The notes under the pieces are model-generated. The model did not search any database, was not told the DNA's origin, and worked only from the letters and a program-made list of their open reading frames with translations. Below, one piece after another: positions 1 to 43,640 of a stretch of 64,000 nt of DNA. The stretch comes from Cepaea nemoralis. Taxonomy: Eukaryota; Mollusca; Gastropoda; Stylommatophora; Helicidae. Every line of letters starts with the position of its first letter. Position 1 is the stretch's first letter. Position numbers and translations under genes: made by a program. The stretch covers positions 979,001-1,043,000 of the forward strand of contig JACEFZ010001381.1 in NCBI GenBank assembly GCA_014155875.1, in the 5' to 3' direction.

Positions 1-88
1 CTTTGGTATATAACAGTTTGTACTTATTCTTCCAAAACATACACATGTGCACAAGCTCATATGCAGTTACCACACATGCAGGTATGGA

Positions 89-123
89 CACACACACACA
101 GACACACATACAGACACACATAT
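89..123. repeat. (CA)-rich microsatellite
   Basis: Short imperfect ACAC/ACAG tract. The surrounding 1-386 is AT-rich with two similar segments ending in 'ttcatcatg' (about 150 and 232); no gene is seen. Confidence 0.7.
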
Positions 124-386
124 ATGTAACACTCTGTTTATAGTTTTTAAAAATTCATCATGCAGTCACCACACAAGCATCAAACCTACTGGAACACACA
201 TATCTAATCCTCTGTTTATAGTTATTATTAATTCATCATGCTTGTTTTGTGCTATATGAGGTAGTTCATGAATACTGAAGCTGATTATACATTCCCGTTT
301 CCCTTTTCTCATTATATTTGAGAACACTGATTATGTATTTCAGGTCGGAAGAAACATGTTATATAGCTCTTCACTATAAATATCAT

Positions 387-1282
387 CAGTCTGTTTATCA
401 TAGGCAGCCAACTAAATTCAGTCTGTTTATCATAGGCAGCCAACTAAATTCAGTCTATTTATCATAGGCAGCCAACTAAATTCAGTCTATTTATCATAGG
501 CAGCCAACTAAATTCAGTCTGTTTATCATAGGCAGCCAACTAAATTCAGTCTGTTTATCATAGGCATCCAACTAAATTCAGTCTATTTATCATAGGCAGC
601 CAACTAAATTCAGTCTATTTATCATAGGCAGCCAACTAAATTCAGTCTATTTATCATAGGCAGGCAACTAAATTCAGTCTATTTATCATAGGCAGTCAAC
701 TAAATTCAGTCTGTTTATCATAGGCAGGCAACTAAATTCAGTCTATTTATCATAGGCAGCCAACTAAATTCAGTCTGTTTATCATAGGCAGTCAACTAAA
801 TTCAGTCTGTTTATCATAGGCAGGCAACTAAATTCAGTCTATTTATCATAGGCAGCCAACTAAATTCAGTCTATTTATCATAGGCAGTCAACTAAATTCA
901 GTCTGTTTATCATAGGCAGGCAACTAAATTCAGTCTATTTATCATAGGCAGCCAACTAAATTCAGTCTATTTATCATAGGCAGTCAACTAAATTCAGTCT
1001 GTTTATCATAGGCAGTCAACTAAATTCAGTCTGTTTATCATAGGCAGGCAACTAAATTCAGTCTATTTATCATAGGCAGCCAACTAAATTCAGTCTATTT
1101 ATCATAGGCAGGCAACTAAATTCAGTCTATTTATCATAGGCAGCCAACTAAATTCAGTCTGTTTATCATAGGCAGTCAACTAAATTCAGTCTGTTTATCA
1201 TAGGCAGCCAACTAAATTCAGTCTGTTTATCATAGGCAGCCAACTAAATTCAGTCTGTTTATCATAGGCAGCCAACTAAATT
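387..1282. repeat. 32-bp minisatellite, 28 tandem copies
   Basis: The unit starts CAGTCTGTTTATCATAGGCA and is repeated exactly every 32 bases with no indels for 28 copies. Copies differ mainly at two sites: G or A in CTGTTT/CTATTT and C, G or T in GCC/GGC/GTC before AACTAAATT; one copy has GCATCC instead. In copies 9-23 the variants recur mostly every three units, giving a 96-bp higher-order unit. The array lies downstream of the C45 gene. There are no spacers and no cas genes, so it is not a CRISPR. Confidence 0.97.
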
Positions 1283-1437
1283 CAGCCTTTAATCTTGAAT
1301 ACGCTATGGCATGTTTAAAATAAGAAACTGACTTTGACAACTCTGTATGAAAGTACAATGAAATGGGTTGAACTGCAGCACACTATAGACACAATCAGTA
1401 AATCAACTAAAACAGAAAGGGTCAACTTGATAACAAC

Positions 1438-1780
1438 ACAATCCCCAAGTGACAAAATGGGCACTGCAGCTAGAAAGCCTTCATCAGCACACAAAAATAA
1501 AAGACACTGATACAACTACATTCAAAAATTATGAAAAGTCGCTTAGCTGTAAAGCATAAGGCCTGCAGAAATCTTAATCTATAAAAAATAAAACTCTCAA
1601 ATTGTGATTTTTGTGCCCTTAAGATTAAGATCTCTCCAAGAGCCACACTTCACAGATAAGTTACCTGTAGTTTCTTTTAAAATGTAGTTGCATCAGTGTC
1701 TTTTTTGTCTTCCTTGTGCTGATGAAGGTTTTCTAGCCACAATGTCCTTTTTATCACTTGTGGATTGTGGCTCTTGTAAA
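1438..1780. repeat. inverted pair of a dispersed repeat
   Basis: The segment 1438-1525 reads in reverse as AATGTAGTTG.ATCAGTGTCTTT, a run with GTGCTGATGAAGG and TTTCTAGC, and the same run occurs directly at 1682-1780. The arms are imperfect, about 155 bp apart, and could fold back. A related copy is at 40500-40590 (minus). The translated arms share an LCADEG-like string, but stops on both sides argue against coding. Confidence 0.75.
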
Positions 1781-1828
1781 GCTATTTCATTTTCCACATT
1801 TTTATATTTACTTATTTTTCCCCCCGCA

Positions 1829-2056
1829 TATCCTTACAGGACATTACAGTCAACACCAGCATTTTTCAGCCGCTGTTGATGTCTTGGCAAGTTTTACGTT
1901 CAGTAGTTTGCCATTGCTTTCTGAACGACCGGCTCACATACCATCATAAGTAACCAGTGACGAGATCCACTGCCGAATCTCGCGCAGCTGTGTTTCGTAC
2001 GATAGTATACAGGATTATTAACAATGTCCTTAACCCATTCGCCAGGGAGACCGGCA
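1829..2056 (-). mobile_element. tRNA-derived SINE, family S1
   Basis: The segment matches copies at 7023-7240, 29539-29748, 31668-31905 and 43433-43640. Shared blocks are GCATATCCTT.ACAGGACAT, TTGGCAAG.TTACG.TCAGTAG and CCGGCTC. Read on the minus strand, the end near 2056 looks like a tRNA promoter head (GCCGGTCTCCCTGGCGAATG then GGTTAAGG), ending in the CAGCTGCGCG element. Decayed. Confidence 0.7.
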
Positions 2057-2262
2057 TTTACTTATTTATGACTAAAATTACTTTCTCAAACTGTCTGCTT
2101 TCATATAAAAATATGGTAATTTTGCAAAGAATTAAGAACACTTTCTTGTATCCTGTTCTCATACCCAACTGATAAAGCTTGATAAAGATATGAGGGCTAT
2201 TCCAAAATCAACCGCCGATTGGTTGATAAAAATTTACACAAATTGACAATAACATATAAATA

Positions 2263-3522
2263 TGAGGGACAGACAATAAGCAATGCCTTCTATTTTGTAT
2301 CTATGTAAATACTTTATTGGTGTGCAATTTATTAATTTAGTGGGATTCCTCATCCACTCTTCTGCATTGTGTATAACTACCAACCTGTTTCAGTCACAGG
2401 TTGCACAACAGTGATGGTTTAAAAATGGCCACCAAAGAAGTTTGGTTAAAGCAACATAATGTCATAGAATTCCTTAATGCTGAAGTTGAGACGCCAGTTA
2501 GTATCCATGAACGTTTGAGTATTGTTTATGGAGATTCAACAGTAGATGTTAGCACTGTCCGACTTTGGGTACACTGTTGTGACGAAGCTGAAGTAGGTCA
2601 ATCCTCACTGGCTGATGCAAAACAGACTGGCCACATTGACTTCATGTTCCATGTTGTCCATTAGCAAAGGCAGTGCCCAGACCATCATTAAAGACCTGGG
2701 TTATTCAAAGGTTTTTGCATGGTTGTACCCAGAATGTTGACAGACAAAAAGAAGCAAGGAAAACCATAGCCATCAATCTCCTGCACCGTTACGAAACTGA
2801 AGGAGATGGGTTTTTATCGAATATTGTGACAGATGATGAGACTTGGATTTATTTCTTTGAACTAGATAGAATCCAAGAGGCAGTCAATGGAATGGCATCA
2901 CATAACACTGCCGACAAGAAAGAAGTTCAAAATGTCACCATCTGTAGGGAAAGTTATGGCCTCTGTGTTTTGGGATAAGAAATGTGTGATTCTTCTCGAC
3001 TTCTTGGAACAGGGAAACACGGTGAATGTTAGCCATTAATTTGAAACTTTGAAGAAGCTTAGAGGGCGTCTTCGATGACTTTACCCATTTAAAGATCCAA
3101 GAACTGCATTACTATTGCACGGCAATGCCATGCCACACATCGCTAAATGCACCATTGATATGATTGCAGAATTTTGCTGGACATTACCACCACATCCCCC
3201 TTACAGTCCCGATTTAGCACCTTCAGACTTCCATCTGTTTGGATCACTGAAAGAAGGTCAACACAGACATATTTGAGGACACTGAGACCCTTAAACGTGC
3301 CATATGCCAGTGGTTTAGGAAAAAGGTCACAAATTTACTGTCTGGGGATACATGCCTTTGTGAGAAGATGGACAAAATCTATAATGAACAACAGAGACTA
3401 CATTGAGAAATACATTTTTGAAGTACAGACTTAGGGCTTCATTTCAATGTAAATTTTATCTGTTCTTTTGCCTATTGGATGCAATTAAAATTTATGAGGC
3501 ATTACTTATTGACCAACCCTTG
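2263..3522 (+). mobile_element. mariner 1 inside the outer mariner
   Basis: Imperfect inverted ends (TGAGGGACAGACAATAAGCA at 2263 and ...TTATTGACCAACCCTTG ending 3522) are flanked by TA. The 1260-bp body encodes a broken transposase in three pieces: 2425-2664 with the helix-turn-helix part (VWLKQHNVIEFLNAE, DVSTVRLW), 2673-2978 with IVTDDETW, the first catalytic Asp, and 3100-3434 with a decayed second Asp region (LHGNAMPH where D.A.PH is normal) and PPYSPDLAPSDFHLF. Frameshifts and the HGNA change make it dead. Confidence 0.85.
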
Positions 3523-3537
3523 TACATACAAAAGTTA

Positions 3538-4747
3538 TGAGAGGAAATCAATAAGTAAGTCACAAATGGCTGTAGAAAAATAACTAAATATGATAACTTG
3601 AAACCAGTTTATTTTTATACATACATTGTCCCTTTATTTCTCAACATAATTTCCACCAACATTGATGCGCTTATCCCATCGTTTTATCAGTCCTCCCAAA
3701 CCGGCTGCATAGAACTGAGTGCTCTGTTTTCTAAACCACGTTTTCACTTCACATTCAACTTCGGCGTCATTCGCGAAATGTCTCCTACCAAGGTGGGTTT
3801 TCAGTGGACCAAAAAGGTGGAAATCGCTAAGGGCTAAGTCGGGGCTGTAAGGTGGATGTTCCAGACCTTCCCACCTTAGTTGGTTAATTTTCTCCTGAGT
3901 TAATCGAGCTGTATGTGGTCTGGCATTGTTATGAAGAAGCAACACGCCTCTAGTCAGCAGTCCTAGACATTTTCTTCAGCATAACCTTCCCTGCTGATGG
4001 CGTAACATTGAATTTAGGACACAAGGTGAAGAAGGATGTTTCCATTGCACTGAAGCATGCTTTGATTCGGGCTGGTAGTGATGCACCCATGATTCGTCCC
4101 CAGTAACAATCCTGTTCAGCATGTCTTCTCCTTCATCTTCATATTGACAGAGATGATGCAAGGACAGGCCAAATCAGTTCATTTTGTGTTCCTCCTTCAA
4201 TTGTCTGGGTAGCCACCTTGAGCACACTTTCTTAAATTTCAATCGATCATGCAGTATGCTGTATGCAGAACCATGTGAGCACCCTATTGCAGATGCTACA
4301 GAGTCTATCGTTACTTGCCTGTCACCTCTAATCATCTCCTCCACATGCTGCACGGATGCTTCTTTTGCAATCTCAACAGGACGACCAGATCGGATTTCAT
4401 CAACAATTTTAGAGCATCCTGGAGAAAATTTTTCTACCCAGCTATGCACCGCTTTATGGGACAAACATTTGTCAGCATAAACAGGAAGCATTTCTTTATG
4501 AATGTCCTTTGCAGGCGGTCCTTTTGCCCACAAAAAACGCACAACAGCATGTTGCTCTTTGGTTGTACACTACGTAAGTACAGTCGCCATTTTGTTTATG
4601 CGCTGCGCATGAGACACCTAGCACCACCTGATGAATGGGAATATAAAGTTTGATGTTGCTGTCACCTAATGACACCTGTAGAAAACACCAACTACATTCA
4701 CCTGCCATCCCACAGAACTGCGTGACTTACTTATTGACTCACTCGTG
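3538..4747 (-). mobile_element. mariner 2 inside the outer mariner
   Basis: The inverted ends share AATCAATAAGTAAGTCA and are flanked by TA; the body is 1210 bp. The minus strand encodes a transposase in pieces: 4542-4174 with the DNA-binding half (WVEKFSPG, VQHVEEMIRGDRQVTIDSVA), 4161-3976 with the catalytic IVTGDESWVHHY, and 3945-3634 with LLLHNNARPHTA, PPYSPDLALSDFHLFGPLK and the C-terminus. The second catalytic Asp is Asn (HNNARPH), and frames shift twice, so it is inactive. It shares end sequence with mariner 1, so the two are cousins. Confidence 0.88.
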
Positions 4748-5664
4748 TACATACATCATTGCATTACTTTTCCACAGTCACCACCTAAATTAAGGCACTT
4801 GTTGTACGTGGCACAAGTTTTTTTAACCCCTCGTCAAGGAACCGCACCGCCAGGGTACTTAACCAGTTGTTGACTCCATCAATGAGCTCCTTGGTGGTGT
4901 TGAAGTGCTTGGTAGGCAGCCAGATCTTCATCTTGCCGAAGAGATGATAATCGCTTGATGCCAAGTCCAGGCTGTAAGGGGGAGTGGTTGAAAACTTCCC
5001 ACTTAAACTGCTCAAGTATAGCTTTTGTGTGAGCAGCAGTGTGGGGCTGCACGTTGTCGTGCAGGATAATGACGCCACTGGTGAGCATTCAGCCCTTTTG
5101 TTTTGGATCGACCGACGAAGTTTATTCAATGTTTCACAATAAACCTGATGTTATTGTGGTCCCTAGTGTAATTAATTCAATCAACAAAATGTCCTTGTGG
5201 TCCCGGAACACTGAAACCATTAGTTTTCATTGCAAAAATGTTTCCTTGAATTTTTTTGGGGCTTGTTATTTAATGTCCACACTCATCATACACATTTTTT
5301 ACACCCATCTTTACACCCATATTTACGCCCATCTCTGAATTTCTTGCACCAATCCCTCACAGAACTGTTCACTCATAACCTTATCATTGTGCACACGACA
5401 CAATCGACAATGAATCTCGGCCACATTTTCACCTTCTGCTTGAAGAAAACAAATCACACCAAGAATTTCACAGCTGGCTGGAAAGGCAATAAGTGTAGAT
5501 GTTTATTTGTTTGTGATTTGTGAACCACTGAACAAATGCAACTGTAGATTGATGTGTGCTTAGTTAAAAGACTACTGAATGATGCAAGCAATGAACAGTG
5601 TAGCTAAGGCAACTGGTTTATTTTTTAACCAGCCAATCAGAGGTTGATTTTGGAATAGCCCTCG

Positions 5665-6217
5665 TAATAAATATTTGATTTGTAGTTATCCTTTTTAGTA
5701 GCCTTGATAAGGGTATTCTTTTTATTGAAGTGACTGCTCTTTTTAGTCACATGTTACTACTCCCTCTTTAGCTAACCATATTTGATCTTTATTCCCTTTT
5801 ATGCCATATATGGTGTCCACTGCATCACTACCCTTCTGCTGGGATCTATTTCATATGGAGCTCTGTTTAGCTCTGAGTTTGTCACTATTGGGGACTAACA
5901 GAACTGACACATCAGTAAGGAATAAATCTGCTGGCTTTATTATGTTGTGATTATTTATAATTTCTGTGAGTCACTCTTACTTTATTTCTTATTCATATTA
6001 AATGGCTTAAGATCTTAGAATAAATTATCTGTTTAAAGCAGACATTTATAACATTAAATATTTGTCTTTCATAAGTTTACGTTCATCAATTTTTTAACTG
6101 CATTTGTATTTGCAGAATTTTTCCATTCTATTTCGTTTTCCAGAAAATCTTACTGAAAGTAATCTTTGTGCTCTATTTCATTTCTTTGTATCACAAAATA
6201 AAATATAGTAACCATAA
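5665..6217. other. 3' flank of the C45 gene
   Basis: AT-rich sequence between the outer mariner and the C45 stop. Apart from the candidate minus-strand polyadenylation signals at 5981 and 5936 I see nothing; it is probably 3' UTR and flank. Confidence 0.5.
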
Positions 6218-38846
<32,629 letters not shown>

Positions 38847-38861
38847 TGTAATGACCAATTT

Positions 38862-40140
38862 CTGTAGAGGTAAAAACTCAATCTTTTAACCCGCCCAAAA
38901 CCTGCATACATGAGGAGACTAGTAACTAGTTAAGTAACTGCTGACAAGTAGTACAAATACTAGATACAAAGCATGTCTATCAAGTATTTTACTTCTCTTA
39001 TACTGATGTTTCACACAAAATTAATTCACAAAAAATAATATCTCAGCATTTACCTTGCGACTAGAATAACGTACATTTGAATTTTTTTTTGTCGGCTATA
39101 CCTAACAAGATAAATTTTTTTCAATATCCAGGCTACACAGTGACATTTGATGGAAGATGAAACAGAGATAAAGAAAAGAACTGCCAGTATCCAAAGATTC
39201 TTTTACAAGAATGAACAATGTCATGAAACAGAAATATCATGGCAGTTAGAAGAAAACCTGCTTACAGAAAAGTTGTGTGGCCAGTTCTTCTGTAAGGCTG
39301 CAAATGCTGGAGAGTGTGTCATGACATGGTGAATATACTGGAGGTAGTAGAAATGTGGTTTCTTGAAAGGAATGTTTAAAATATGGTGGAATGAGAAGAC
39401 TACAAATGCCGAGGTACTGAAAGCTGCAGGTGATACAAGATCACTCAGTGTATTTATAACAGTAATTTCTTGGTCAAAGTTTATGGTTTGTAATTGGGAT
39501 GTACAGCGTAAATTGTTATTTCAGATAATGGATGTTTATGTAATTAATTTTTTGTTAATTAATGTAAATATTGTTTAATTCTGTGTTTCAGGCAATTCTG
39601 ATAACTGATATTCATATTGTGTTATCTGTCTTTGTTCCTGTCTAATATGGTCTGGGGCATACCAAAAGAAGAGACAGAGTAATGGAATTAGTCTTATATG
39701 GCTAGAGTGGCAGAGGAAACAAAGGAAGGTGGGTGTAGAAAGTTTCAACAGCTGGGCAACAAATAATAATATAAACCATATAAAGCAACATCAAAATCCC
39801 AGATGACTGAAGAGACTGCAAGTTCATGACAATGACTGTAGAAGTCAGCTCCAGGCTAGGCACCTGAAGAAGAGAATATCTAAAAAATGTTATAGTAATT
39901 TGTATATGTTTGTGAAAAATCTGCTACTCGATACTACAAACATGTATAATGTAATATTATAATATCGTACTACACACGCTGACGCTGTCAGCTGTGATGA
40001 ATGATTGAATGAAATGCGACTGTTCACCCAAGAGTCAGCTGATTTAGATTTAAGATTAAACTCAATTGGTAAGATATAAATATTATAAAGTATATTAAAT
40101 ATAATAAAATAAATCATCCTTGTTGCAGTTTATTAGAAAA
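38862..40140. other. sequence upstream of the C45 start exon
   Basis: AT-rich, with a LINE remnant at about 39130-39450 (+): a short run GMFKIWWNEKTTNAEVLKAA matches the RMLKISW..K.TNEEVL segment of RTE-like LINEs. A copy of the same region is at 46000 and 47590-47790. No host exon found. Confidence 0.45.
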
Positions 40141-40160
40141 TGAATGCATCAACGTGATAC

Positions 40161-40330
40161 CTTTCAAAATGAAATAGCAGACAGCACTGTGTCTGAGTTT
40201 TGTAAACTTTTATCGGCGAATGTCGATAAGGAAAGTGTTTCTCGGGCAGTCAGTGTAAGTGTAAGTAAACTGTAACTGTCACTTCTGGGTAACACCAGCG
40301 GTTGAACTCTTGAACTTTTGAACTCCGAAC
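40161..40330 (-). promoter_or_regulatory. possible 5' untranslated exon or promoter of the C45 gene
   Basis: The stretch is less AT-rich than its surroundings and ends on the minus strand with AAAG|GTATC at 40160, a plausible donor 1.3 kb upstream of the acceptor before the start exon. A small inverted pair (CTTTTATCGGCGAA..TCGATAAG) is present. No TATA box or long ORF. Weak. Confidence 0.2.
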
Positions 40331-40479
40331 ATAAGGGTCGCAAGTTGAAGATCTGTGACCGGAATATGCCCCCAACACAAAATACAATACGATATTTGAG
40401 CACACAATAGACACTTGAAAACGTGGAATACTGGATACGAGAATGGCAATGAATGAACCACACCCTCGCCCCTCCCCAA

Positions 40480-40600
40480 CGAGAAGTCGATTGCGAGCTT
40501 TAGAACACGATTACAAGAAACAAACTGGACGTTGCGGCTAAAGCTATAGTCTTCGTCAGCACAGAACAAACACACACAAATAATGATAATAAATAGACAC
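40480..40600 (-). repeat. dispersed repeat related to 1438-1780
   Basis: On the minus strand it reads GTGCTGACGAAGACTATAGC then TTAGCCGCAACGTCCAGTTT, matching the GTGCTGATGAAGG..TTTCTAGC run at 1430 and 1720. The palindrome-like core suggests a short foldback element. Confidence 0.6.
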
Positions 40601-40729
40601 ACAACTAACTAGTGAACTACACACACAAAAACTACGTGATACGAGAAACTAACTTGTATGTTTATTTCTATAATAAAACTCAAGAGTAGACATTTTAAAG
40701 GGCTTATTACAGTTTTTTATTAATTAAGA

Positions 40730-42550
40730 GTCATGGGGCACACCCAGTCGGATCGAAGGGATTTGGGACACCATGATGACGGAGCCCCGATGTATTCCAA
40801 GGCCGTTGGAGACGACCAAGGAACGCAGAGACATGGTGATTCAGGACATTTGCGAGGAAGAGGACGACAAGAGAGTGCAAACGGCTGCCCAGATGGGGCA
40901 GCAAGGCCAGTGGGTGTCATGGGAGTCGATAATGCAAATGTCTCTAGCATGGATTGAGATCTGGCGCAGGGTACCACAACGCGTGTTTCGTTGTCCGATC
41001 CCTCTACGATGTCCTGACATCAGCTGTCAACCTGGTAAAGTGGGGTAAAGCCACCGACCCGTCCTGTCCCTTCTATAGAGGAAAAGTTCAAACAATGGAG
41101 TACGTGCTGTCCGTATCCAATCAGCCCTTTGCCAAGGCCGATTCACAAGGTGCCACAATAAAGTTCTTGCTGAGTTGGCAGCCATAGTGAATGAAGCCAG
41201 AATGCGGGCGAACAGAGGGACCAGAGTTAGGCCGTTGGGGATTTACTTCGTCAGAGCTGAGCAGCAACATAGGGACAAGAAACACTGCGCTGACGATTTT
41301 TCATCCATTTTCGATAACCCAGATGATTGGGGACTGGCTGTTGACCTGAAGGGCCGTGATGCGTACTCTGAAGCGATCCAACGGTTTCGACTGCGACCGA
41401 ACAGTGTACTCCTCGTCAGCCAAGCAGTTAACGCTGATTGAGCTGACCATCCCATATGAGTCGAGAATCGAGGAACAACACGTGTACAAGATGGAGGAGT
41501 ACAGTGACATGGTTGCAAGTCTGAGACATGAAGGTACACTGCTAGGCTATTCGCCGCAGAGGTAGGCGCAAGAGGTCTAGTATGCCACTCTAACTAAAAC
41601 AATTAGGCATAAATAGAAAATGCAGACAAGAAAATCCGGCTGTTGTGGAGGCTGAAGTACAAGCGTTGATTTTCGAGAATTCGCTAGACGGTGATGTTGT
41701 CATCTACACAGATGGGTCGGTCGTCCGACATGTGAGAAGCTCGTGGGCCTTTACGGCTCGGGCTGGAGAGAGAATTGTGAAGGAGGACTCTGGTGCTTTC
41801 ACTGAAACCACAAGTAGCCTGACTATGAAAGTCATGGCAGTAAGTAAAGCAATAACATGGCTCGAGGTTCAGACATTCACTAGGGCATGTTTCCTTAGCG
41901 ACTCAATGAACATGATCAAGAGGATAGAGGAGGGGCCGATCCGAAGAGAATGGTTGCTGCCTCTGGAGCGGTCTCGGCTGGCAAAGATTAGTTTCATTTT
42001 CGTGCCAGGGCGTGCGGGAGTACAAGGAAATGAGCGGGCTGACAAGCTCGCAGGTGAGGCTACGGTGAAGGGCGGACGCGCCATGGACCAGGCTGACATT
42101 CTGAATGCTCTACGAGAAGTAAGACTTTTGCGTGAACCAAGTGATGACTGTGAATCTACAACCATGGCCAGACTGCGAGAACAGCAAATTAAAAGAGGGG
42201 TGGCCAAACAAGAACACTACGCAGGAAGCCAAAGAAGATTGATCATTGATAAACCAACACAGAACTGGTGTCGTTAGCCGCTACACGCTGCGGGATTTGC
42301 TGAGGAAGGGGATCCGAGCACTTATGGACTGAATGGTTCGATGTGCAATGAGGACGATCTTTCGACTAACTAACTAACATTACTAACAATTAGGCATAAA
42401 AGAACAAGCAAGAACTCGGGCACAAAAACAAGTCGGTGAAGCAGCCGGAAAAGCCTCGTGCTGGCTATGGAACAACCGGAACATTGAGTGGGACATGTCT
42501 CGGCAGTAAGATGGTTAACGTTTTTGTCTGTGACTGCATGATTATCTAAT
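40730..42550 (+). mobile_element. R2-like LINE 3' part, restriction-like endonuclease remnant, split
   Basis: The + strand in shifted frames reads DMVIQDICEEEDDKRVQTAA, WRRVPQRV, then a zinc-like segment (DPSCPFYRGKVQTMEYVLSV) where the usual C..C...H...C is mostly lost, then NEARMRANRGTRVRPLG, and LIELTIPYESRIEEQHVYK followed by KMEEYSDMV. The last block matches the PD-(D/E)XK nuclease of R2/NeSL-type LINEs, which sits at the protein C-terminus. The sequence resumes at 42401 after an insertion (REQARTRAQKQVGEAAGK). The nuclease Asp is lost. A related piece is at 44058-44290. Confidence 0.72.
41614..42384 (+). mobile_element. RNase H LINE (family B) inserted with 16-bp target duplication
   Basis: AACAATTAGGCATAAA lies at 41598-41613 and 42385-42400. 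The insert encodes a well-kept RNase H (41645-42277: VVIYTDGSVVRHVRSSWAFT, FTRACFLSDSMNMIKRIEEG, FVPGRAGVQGNERADKLAGE) and ends in the (ACTA)n tail after GGGATTTGCTGAGGAAGGGG. The catalytic His of PGH is Arg here. Heavily 5'-truncated insertion. Confidence 0.92.
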
Positions 42551-42734
42551 ACCGGAACCAATCTCTCAAATAAGAGCTAGAACTGTGCTATCTCGTGCCG
42601 ACACTATAGCCCTTTTCCCGAGAGAGGTCAGTGCATCTAAGAATGGGACTGTTCAGTGGGACAATTGCCACACAGTAGCAGACGCAAACACACTCAAATG
42701 TCGGCCGAAGTCCAACCTCCGTATGAAAAGCAGC

Positions 42735-42970
42735 CCTTTAACAGTTGACATGGTCGACTTCATTGCACCGGGTTTTATCTCATATGGCTCGGTCTCTTTC
42801 CGCAGCGCGGAAAACTTCACACAAAGCACTAACTCCGTAGCTCTAGCGACGACCCACACGAGTCTCCGAATAAATTTCACTCGTGAACCGAAGGACGCGG
42901 CCCGGAATAGAATTCACAACCTTTGGAGCCCTAGTCAAACGACTCGACTACTTCGCCACGGAGACTCATG
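42735..42970 (-). mobile_element. tRNA-derived SINE, family S3 (diverged)
   Basis: Follows the same order as 15420-15665, including GTCGACTTCATTGCACCGGG and GTGAACCGAAGGACGCGGCC, with the B-box side at 42905-42925 and the CTTCGCCACGGAGAC end at 42952-42966. Confidence 0.8.
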
Positions 42971-43430
42971 AACGGGATACGAGGAAGAAACCTGGCAACG
43001 AAGATAAACGGAGGCGACAGAGGTTGTGGCCAGGGAAGAAGCTGGCTTCCCTCGGCCAAGGTGCTAGGATGCGTGTGAGGACATGAAGCACCGGGTGCAC
43101 AAGGCTCTCCTCCCCAAGGGAGGGATGACTTAGGAGCAGACATTCTCATAGGGCTTAACAACACAAGGTCAACGCAAATGACCGAACGTTCGCACGGCGG
43201 GGGAAAAACGCCCGCCCTCCCCCAGAGGATGTCAAGAAGTCAAAGGGCCGAAACATTCGGCGAAGAGGGACCACTTCTGATGATTAGTGGTGAAGTTTTT
43301 ATCACTAACTCGCTTTGATTTGGGGACGGGGGGGGGGGGGGGAGACAACGCAAAACTAAGCAGTAACATGAAGTATTAACAAAGTAAGGTCTCCTTTACA
43401 TGCCCGTATGGCACATAAAAGTTAGTTGCA
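42971..43430. other. GC-rich stretch with G run
   Basis: Purine-rich with ORFs on both strands but none with a domain I can name, and a 15-base G run at 43328-43342. It ends near the S1 SINE. Confidence 0.4.
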
Positions 43431-43432
43431 TA

Positions 43433-43640
43433 TCATTTACAACGTCGCAGCCTAAACCAGCATTATTTTGCTGGGATTGGCAAGTTTACGTCCAGTGGTT
43501 TGCCATTGATTTATGAACCACTGGCACTCATACTTTTGTATGGGAAACCAACGCAAGGCGGTCTGCTTCCAAATTGCCAGCAGCTGTGTTTCGAACGCGG
43601 TATGCAGGATTACGAATTGAATTCCGTAACTCCCTTCGCC
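43433..43640 (-). mobile_element. tRNA-derived SINE, family S1
   Basis: CATATCATTTACAACGTCGC, GATTGGCAAGTTTACGTCCA, CCAACGCAAGGCGGTCTGCT, CAGCAGCTGTGTTTCGAACG, as in the copy at 7023. A D1 fragment follows (43655-43765), then the SINE head GTGGTGAAGGGG and a 21-base G run (43816-43836). Confidence 0.78.

Larger units (their letters stand above)
2191..5664 (-). mobile_element. outer mariner-like transposon (holds two further mariners)
   Basis: The ends are inverted copies: TGAGGGCTATTCCAAAATCA at 2191 and its complement ending at 5664, each flanked by TA. The element's own transposase remnant is on the minus strand: 4785-5129 shows ILHDNVQPHTA, YSLDLASSDYHLFGKMK and the C-terminal helices, split between two frames. 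The upstream half toward 5560 is decayed. The insertions at 2263-3522 and 3538-4747 separate this transposase from its left end. Family DD34D mariner; inactive. Confidence 0.8.

Noticed and set aside
387..1282. CRISPR-like array
   Set aside because: Units are contiguous without unique spacers and the genome is eukaryotic; it is a minisatellite.
42585..42971. 128-codon plus ORF
   Set aside because: Lies mostly across an S3 SINE; the amino-acid string is a SINE translation.
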